Source of the DNA: RUG334 sp045599645
GTDB lineage: Bacteria > Muiribacteriota > Ozemobacteria > Ozemobacterales > Ozemobacteraceae
Direction: 5' to 3'
Length of the DNA: 64,000 nucleotides
Assembly (NCBI GenBank): GCA_045599645.1
Contig: JAZRWI010000058.1
Span: forward strand, 1 to 64,000
Each line of letters begins with the position of its first letter. Positions within the stretch are counted from its first letter, which is position 1. A model generated the notes under the pieces. It did not search any database. It worked only from the letters and a program-made list of their open reading frames with translations, and was not told where the DNA came from. Positions 58,953-64,000 of this stretch are shown piece by piece. Position numbers and translations under genes: made by a program.

Positions 58953-60590
58953 TTATAGTTTCCACCTTTTGTAAATTGGTTTATCTGCAGGTTTCTTAGG
59001 CTTATCTATAGGCTTATTATCAAGGTTTTCTTTTGATTTTTGGGGAACAGGTAGTGGTTGTTCTGGATTAGGTTCAACCTCTTTTTTATCTGTCCAGTTA
59101 TCGTCTCCGCAAGCTATTTTTTCACCCATTCTGTAGTATAAAACAAAACGGTCAACAGGCTTCCTGGTGCCACCTTCATGAAGAGCAGACATAAGTAATG
59201 TTGAATAAATACCTTTTGCAGGTAAAGAAGAATCAACACGAATAATAGTTTCTGGTTGGGTTTCTTTTCTTTCTTCCTGGAGATTTTTCTGTGATGCAGA
59301 GCTAATACTAAAATCTCCGTAGCTCCAGAAAGAGGCTAGACATAACATTCCTTCAGGGTATTCGCTCGCTTCCTTAGAGTATTTTTCAACGTTGAGAGTA
59401 TTAGGCTTTGTTGGCTCATTAACCCAAGAAACAGCTGCTTCATACGCCTTTTTTCTAAGGTTATTTTCAAGATATGCAGCATTATCTTCTGCTTCTTTGA
59501 TTTTTTCTGTTTTTTTGGCTTCTTCTTTTTCTTTTATCAAAGCAGCAACGTCTATCTCAGGTTTTTCTTCAGCCTTTGCTTTTTCTTCTGTCGGTGCTGC
59601 TTCTGACTGATTCTTTGAAGAGTTGTTGGTTTGCTTCTTTTCAAACTCTTTTTGAATCTCAATTATTTCATCAAATTTTTTGGCGATGCTATCGCTATTC
59701 TTCGATAAAACAGTAGCAAATTCACGAAGAACTGCTTGTTTTTCATCTGGATCTCCAGATTCATCAGCTTTTCCTGCTTTTTTTATAAGGTTATTGGCAA
59801 AATCTATGTATTCCTGTTTGGTCATGCCAATATTTTCTTTGAAATACTGGTCTATTTTTTTCTGCAATTCATCGTAAAAAGCTTTATCTTCAGGGGACAG
59901 GCCGGCTATAGTTTCATCAATTTTTTTGAGTGCTTCCTGATTTTTCTTTTCAGCCATTTCAATTTCTTTTGCGAATCTAGCCTTTTGTTCTGCCTGTTGC
60001 TTTTCCTGTTGAGCTTTAAGCTTTTCTAATAATTGTTTCTTTTCTTCAGGAGTTAGCTCTTGTTTTTCAGAATTGCCAGAAGAAGGTGAAGCGCTTGAAG
60101 ATGAATTATCAGATGAAGCATTAGAAGATTTATCACTTTGTTTTTTGTCCTTTGACAAACCAAGGGCTTCCTTTTGTTCATCAACTTTTTGAGAAAGCAT
60201 TTCGTTAGCTTCTTCTTTGTTTTTTGGCAAAGTTACGGCTTCTGCTTTTTCCTTAGGAGCAGCAGCCTCAGCGGTTTCTTCTGTTTCGCCTTCCAGCTTA
60301 GCACCTTCTTTGCCGTTAGCTTTTGCGAACAATTCTTCGTGCAAAGATTTTATTATTGAACAGCCCCACCAGATTCTTGCTCTTGGATGCAAAGCATAAA
60401 CCATGACTTCGCAGGCAAGGCTTATCTCATTTATTTCAAGGAGACGTTTTATAAGCTCGTCAATAGTCATATTGGGGGAAATTAAGGTCATAGCCTTAAG
60501 TGAAGGCTTATAACCAACTCCCTGGATTAATTCTTCTATTGTTTGAAATTTAAAAAGTATATGTTTTGATTTTGATATATTTTCTTGCAT
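58953..60590 (-). CDS. DUF6931-type protein split by a long charged insertion
   Basis: 545 aa. The start (about 25-85) has ISPNMTIDELIKRLLEINEISLACEVMVYALHPRARIWWGCSII, and the end (about 385-510) has AYEAAVSWVNEP, LASFWSYGDFS, LLMSALHEGG and YRMGEKIACGDDNW. Together these match the DUF6931 pattern (flAhaLpkReAvWWac, AaxaWvxxP, FWsxGsl, LGxDIAxG). DUF6931 genes commonly neighbour VgrG and effector genes of type VI systems. Between the halves lie about 290 residues of Lys/Glu/Gln/Ser-rich coiled coil that normal members (about 170-220 aa) lack. It follows the VgrG-like gene by 6 bp and is presumably involved in effector loading or regulation. Confidence 0.6.
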   Translation of the reverse strand: MQENISKSKHILFKFQTIEELIQGVGYKPSLKAMTLISPNMTIDELIKRLLEINEISLACEVMVYALHPRARIWWGCSIIKSLHEELFAKANGKEGAKLEGETEETAEAAAPKEKAEAVTLPKNKEEANEMLSQKVDEQKEALGLSKDKKQSDKSSNASSDNSSSSASPSSGNSEKQELTPEEKKQLLEKLKAQQEKQQAEQKARFAKEIEMAEKKNQEALKKIDETIAGLSPEDKAFYDELQKKIDQYFKENIGMTKQEYIDFANNLIKKAGKADESGDPDEKQAVLREFATVLSKNSDSIAKKFDEIIEIQKEFEKKQTNNSSKNQSEAAPTEEKAKAEEKPEIDVAALIKEKEEAKKTEKIKEAEDNAAYLENNLRKKAYEAAVSWVNEPTKPNTLNVEKYSKEASEYPEGMLCLASFWSYGDFSISSASQKNLQEERKETQPETIIRVDSSLPAKGIYSTLLMSALHEGGTRKPVDRFVLYYRMGEKIACGDDNWTDKKEVEPNPEQPLPVPQKSKENLDNKPIDKPKKPADKPIYKRWKL

Positions 60591-60596
60591 GATTAA

Positions 60597-63500
60597 TCAA
60601 CCTACCTTTGTTAGTTTAGTACTAATATTTGCTACATCTCCACTAATGCTAAATAGTTGAGTTGATAATTGTGCAGCAGCTCCTTGAATCTTTAATGCTG
60701 CATCAGCTTTCATCTGAAGGGTAGCGGTTTTCATATCTAACATGGTACTAGTTAGTTTCATGTTTGCAGGTGTAATTTCAATAGAATTTGGACCACTTTC
60801 TATCTTAGTTCCTAAACCGGATGAAATGGTTAAATTACCTGTAACATCAATTAGGGTTTTGACGGAACTGAAATTTACTTCACTTTGGGGTGCCACTACT
60901 TTAGCTTTTGCTGACGTTGAAATAACATTAAGTTCTGCTAAACCTGTAGTTATTTCTGCTTTTAATTTTGTGAGAGCATTTGAGTCTAATCCAACCATAC
61001 CAGTTTCTGAATCCAATGCAAAAGCAGGCACTTTTCCTGAGGCTTCAATTAATGCTTGAAAAACAGCTGCAGAACCTGCACCAGCTGCTTCATTAATCTG
61101 ACTGTTCAGGATTGTTACTGCCGATGCTGGAGGTGTTCCTAGCGGAGGCACTTGCACGTTAACTGGGTATATTGGATTTAAAGGAACATTGTGAGCTGTA
61201 GCTGCAACTTTAACAAAGTCGGCTTTCAGTGATGAAGAGAATGCTTTGATTTCATTTGCGTCCATCATCTGATAGCTGATATTACCTGGTGTTAATGATT
61301 TTAATCCATTGAATTTTATATAAATAAAGGCAGTTTTGGTTGATATTTTTAATAAATTTGTAATTGTGATTTTTCTTTGGACATCAACAGGAGTAAGTGA
61401 ATCAAAACCTTCAAACAAACTTATCATAGCCATAGCAGAATCAAAGATAGCAAAGGCTATATCTACTGCAACACCGGCTATATATACAGGCAGTTTACTT
61501 CTTAAAGGAGGAAAAACTGATTTAAACAAATAAACTGTTTTTGCAATTGTAACTATCCAGTCCCAGGAAGCAAAAACAATAGCCATCGCTTTATTGGCAT
61601 CATCAGATTTTGCGCCCATATGATAACTTAATTCTTTTTTATTAAAATACCCGTCTTTAACGATTTCATTATAGCCAGTATCAAGACGGTCTTTTAACTC
61701 TGCCTGATCTACGGCAAAGAATGCAAGGTATTTTATTAAATCAGCGGAGTAACAAATTTCGTCAAAAGCTAAGCTCTGATGGTCTACTGTTTTTAAATCC
61801 ACAGTATGGCCTTTTATGTCTATTGCACCTTTTGCTAGTGACATATCAGCACCTAACCCACCAGAAACATTAGTTGACATTGTACTGGCTATATTTACTG
61901 ACAAGCCGGTAAGACTTGCCCCAATAGGATTCAATGAAAGTTTTGAATCATATGGAGTGCCATTTGTGCAAGTAGTCTGAGAAACGACGCTTATACCATC
62001 TTCGGTAATACATATCTTGTTCCCACCAACTTTTAGTGTAATAGATTTTTTTGCATCAATAGTAACAGAACCAACGTCTATTATACTGAATGAACCAAAA
62101 CTCGAAGTTTTCTGTTTCGCATTTGGAGTTGTGAAAACGAAGGAATTTGCTGTATTCAGGTTAAGAAGACCGGTATGATTAAACTGGTTCCCTGGTGTTT
62201 GTATTCTTAAAACTTCCGGAGTCCAATCATTACCATTTTTATAACCGGAATACATTCCTATTTCAGAATACTTGATGTCTTTTGTCTGATAATCTGTTAA
62301 TTCAAATTTACCCTCAACGCTTCTAGATATTTGCTTTAATCTGGCATTGAACTGTTCTTTGGATTCATCTGCTAGATAATTTGTAATATCTGCTTCGGAA
62401 TTTTTATTTATAAAGTTATCGGAACTGTGACGCAAAACTGTCGCTGTAGACTGTTGTACGGATTGATTTGTTTGAATGACTTTTTGGGCATCTTTGTATT
62501 CTTTTATTTTTTCTTTTTTTTGGTCTTCTGTTAAATCTTTTAATTTGCCTTCTTTTTCCAGTATTGCTTTTATGTCTTCATCTGAAGGAATTTCACAATA
62601 TTGGAAGAAAGGCATCGTCTTATTGTCTGGAAGGTAACTATGAAGGATATATCTGGAATCTTTACTTGCTAAGACAAGTATTCTTTCGCCAATTCTTGGG
62701 TATCTGTAAAGACCCTGGCCAAGACCTGCCAGTGGCATTGTAAATAAAACTTCATTACAGGTAGTAGAATTGTCTATTTTTGCGTAGAAGAAGCATTCTC
62801 CTGTATTTGAATCTGTATTTATCGGAGCTTTGGCATTTCTTTTTGGCAATACAGCTAGTTCTGCTTCAGTAGTTTGGGGTGGGTAGCATACTGTTGCCTT
62901 TTTTATGGTTAGCCCGTCATCTGTTCCACCGTTTATATTAGAGAGAATCTTTATGTCGTTGTTGGCTACAGGAATTGCTGGTGCATTTGGAATTGAAGCT
63001 GATTGGGTAGTGGCTGGAGAAATGATGGGAGAAAGTGTAGTTTCGGCTGTAAGAGAAGTAAAAGTTGATGGGGCTTCCTTTGATATTTCTGCACATCTGA
63101 ATTTAACTTCAGCAGAAGAAGACTGTACTGTTGAAGCCGCTTCAAAAGGAAGAACATTAGTCAATATGAGATTGAGGGAAAGAATTCTTGCTCTGATTGT
63201 ATCTTCAGAAAGCAAAGCTGCTTTTTCTTTTTCTTCTGAGTCTAAATTACAGGGAGAATAGAAGTCGAAAATGTTTAATATATCTGTTGCCTGGAAAATA
63301 TTTAAACGTGCAGTTCCAATGAAATTAGTAGAACTGCTGCGAATTGAATTCAGATAATTCTTGGCAACTTTATCTCTCGTTTTTTCATCAGTCTGGGTCT
63401 CTGAATGCGGAGTAGCCAGTGAATTTAGGAACCAGAGACGTTTTTCGTTTTCTTTGCCTTTTAACGAATCTGTTTGGCAAATTTCATCTATAGTTGTTGA

Positions 63501-64000
63501 ATTGGACATTTGCCATGATGAAATTCTGATATTTTCAGACTTCGTCTTACTCGATTTGTTTACTAAGATATTTAGATTTCTGTCGGTATGACTGTTTGGT
63601 AATCTGGCTTCAATTGGTAATTCAAAGGTTTTCCCGTCAGATATTATAACATGCTCATAATATTCATCAGATAACTGATTCTTTTGTGAACTGACGAAGA
63701 AACTTAAACCAAACTGGGTTAGCAGCCTCAGAAAGAAATCGTAGTCCGTTTCGTTTTGCTGGTAAAACAAATAGATGTTTGTATCCGGTGATGTTTCAAT
63801 AAAGTCAATAGCAGCGTTGCCGTAATAAGTTGATAAGATTTCTGTCAGAGCATTATTTATTGTATTTTTTATTTGTCTTGTATGATGTGACAGTTTCATA
63901 TCAGCAACAGTTGCTTCAACAATGAATTCATATTTATAGAAGTTGCCTGATATTGTGTTTGAAACACCATGGTGGGTTACAGAAGTTATTTTGCCTGTAA
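60597..64000 (-). CDS. VgrG/TssI-like type VI secretion tip protein, 5' end beyond window
   Basis: The frame is open through the right edge; reading on from the Met at 63899 gives GKITSVTHHGVSN...YKYEFIVEA, typical VgrG N-terminal sequence, so the start is outside. At least 1134 residues. FIETSPDTNIYLFYQQNETDYDFFLRLLTQFGLSFFV is the gp27-like hallmark (QYxExDxxFLxRLLexxG). An OB-fold gp5-like part is near 375-440 (AGLGQGLYRYPRIGERILVL), then beta-helix-like stretches (VTIDAKKSITLKVGGNKICITEDGI; LKLTSTMLDMKTATLQMKADAALKI at the end). A hydrophobic helical segment (about 765-830) interrupts it. It forms the puncturing tip of a contractile injection machine. Confidence 0.8.
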   Translation of the reverse strand, partial: TGKITSVTHHGVSNTISGNFYKYEFIVEATVADMKLSHHTRQIKNTINNALTEILSTYYGNAAIDFIETSPDTNIYLFYQQNETDYDFFLRLLTQFGLSFFVSSQKNQLSDEYYEHVIISDGKTFELPIEARLPNSHTDRNLNILVNKSSKTKSENIRISSWQMSNSTTIDEICQTDSLKGKENEKRLWFLNSLATPHSETQTDEKTRDKVAKNYLNSIRSSSTNFIGTARLNIFQATDILNIFDFYSPCNLDSEEKEKAALLSEDTIRARILSLNLILTNVLPFEAASTVQSSSAEVKFRCAEISKEAPSTFTSLTAETTLSPIISPATTQSASIPNAPAIPVANNDIKILSNINGGTDDGLTIKKATVCYPPQTTEAELAVLPKRNAKAPINTDSNTGECFFYAKIDNSTTCNEVLFTMPLAGLGQGLYRYPRIGERILVLASKDSRYILHSYLPDNKTMPFFQYCEIPSDEDIKAILEKEGKLKDLTEDQKKEKIKEYKDAQKVIQTNQSVQQSTATVLRHSSDNFINKNSEADITNYLADESKEQFNARLKQISRSVEGKFELTDYQTKDIKYSEIGMYSGYKNGNDWTPEVLRIQTPGNQFNHTGLLNLNTANSFVFTTPNAKQKTSSFGSFSIIDVGSVTIDAKKSITLKVGGNKICITEDGISVVSQTTCTNGTPYDSKLSLNPIGASLTGLSVNIASTMSTNVSGGLGADMSLAKGAIDIKGHTVDLKTVDHQSLAFDEICYSADLIKYLAFFAVDQAELKDRLDTGYNEIVKDGYFNKKELSYHMGAKSDDANKAMAIVFASWDWIVTIAKTVYLFKSVFPPLRSKLPVYIAGVAVDIAFAIFDSAMAMISLFEGFDSLTPVDVQRKITITNLLKISTKTAFIYIKFNGLKSLTPGNISYQMMDANEIKAFSSSLKADFVKVAATAHNVPLNPIYPVNVQVPPLGTPPASAVTILNSQINEAAGAGSAAVFQALIEASGKVPAFALDSETGMVGLDSNALTKLKAEITTGLAELNVISTSAKAKVVAPQSEVNFSSVKTLIDVTGNLTISSGLGTKIESGPNSIEITPANMKLTSTMLDMKTATLQMKADAALKIQGAAAQLSTQLFSISGDVANISTKLTKVG

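Noticed and set aside
58953..64000. Prophage tail genes
   Set aside because: The VgrG hallmark and DUF6931 partner fit a type VI system better; no capsid, terminase, integrase or lysis gene is visible, although the region continues beyond the window.
1..64000. tRNA or rRNA genes
   Set aside because: No cloverleaf with a GTTCRA-type T loop or rRNA-like conserved stretch was found by eye; a dedicated search could still find a divergent one.

Overview
The window reads as a chromosomal segment of a low-GC, diderm (Gram-negative) bacterium. Support comes from outer-membrane beta-barrels ending in a C-terminal Phe, an ExbB/ExbD/TonB system, several lipoproteins, Sec signal peptides, Yej/Opp-type peptide import, type II secretion/type IV pilus-like parts and a type VI secretion tip protein. 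SigA/RpoD-like promoters (TTGACx/TATAAT) and GGAGG ribosome binding sites are common. The mix of families (plug-less VQVVGK barrel, HEAT protein with a tail anchor, Tgt-methyltransferase fusion, DUF6931) suggests an uncultured anaerobe, possibly host-associated and perhaps from Candidatus Riflebacteria or a similar phylum. That placement is a guess: no rRNA or tRNA gene is visible.

Layout. 1-6.4 kb: end of a porin-like barrel, three hairpin-rich REP copies, a large lipoprotein ending in a formylglycine-generating-enzyme/C-lectin fold, a truncated ATPase-like gene and a 1-kb repeat-filled gap. 6.4-18.3 kb: dnaE, an exported protease-like/propeller/barrel protein, a phosphodiester glycosidase, a YgiQ-type radical SAM protein and a nucleotidyltransferase fused to a degenerate phosphomannomutase. 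18.4-22.8 kb (minus): HEAT protein, barrel and beta-sandwich lipoprotein. 22.8-25.5 kb: a truncated four-helix-bundle (S23/IVP) gene and a Tgt-MnmD fusion. 25.7-29.8 kb (minus): a TonB-linked barrel with exbB-exbD-tonB. 30-37 kb: a five-gene peptide ABC transporter. 37-43 kb: an intact IVP gene between heptamer arrays, BtpA, a paralogue pair, Smr, an L,D-transpeptidase homologue without its Cys, a VTT/DedA protein and small secreted proteins. 43-53 kb: UDP-GlcNAc epimerase, secreted proteins, ParB-like plus SPL-like radical SAM, truA-rplM-rpsI, cdd, CheW and an acyltransferase. 53.5-57.9 kb: a gspE-gspF-gspF-pseudopilin operon. 58-64 kb (minus): a 23-codon gene, DUF6931 and VgrG-like genes, the last running off the window.

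The most striking feature is intergenic. At least a dozen simple-sequence arrays are present and all are phased at 7 bp, although the unit differs between places (AAGCTCT, ACCTAAT, TTATGCA, GGGGATT and others). Both IVP/S23 four-helix-bundle genes in the window lie between heptamer arrays in inverted orientation, each locus with its own unit. This association is the best candidate here for an undescribed system. Other notable points are a lipoprotein 3' end that looks like the variable region of a diversity-generating retroelement, covarying double-hairpin REPs, and two arrays of micro-hairpins joined by constant linkers.
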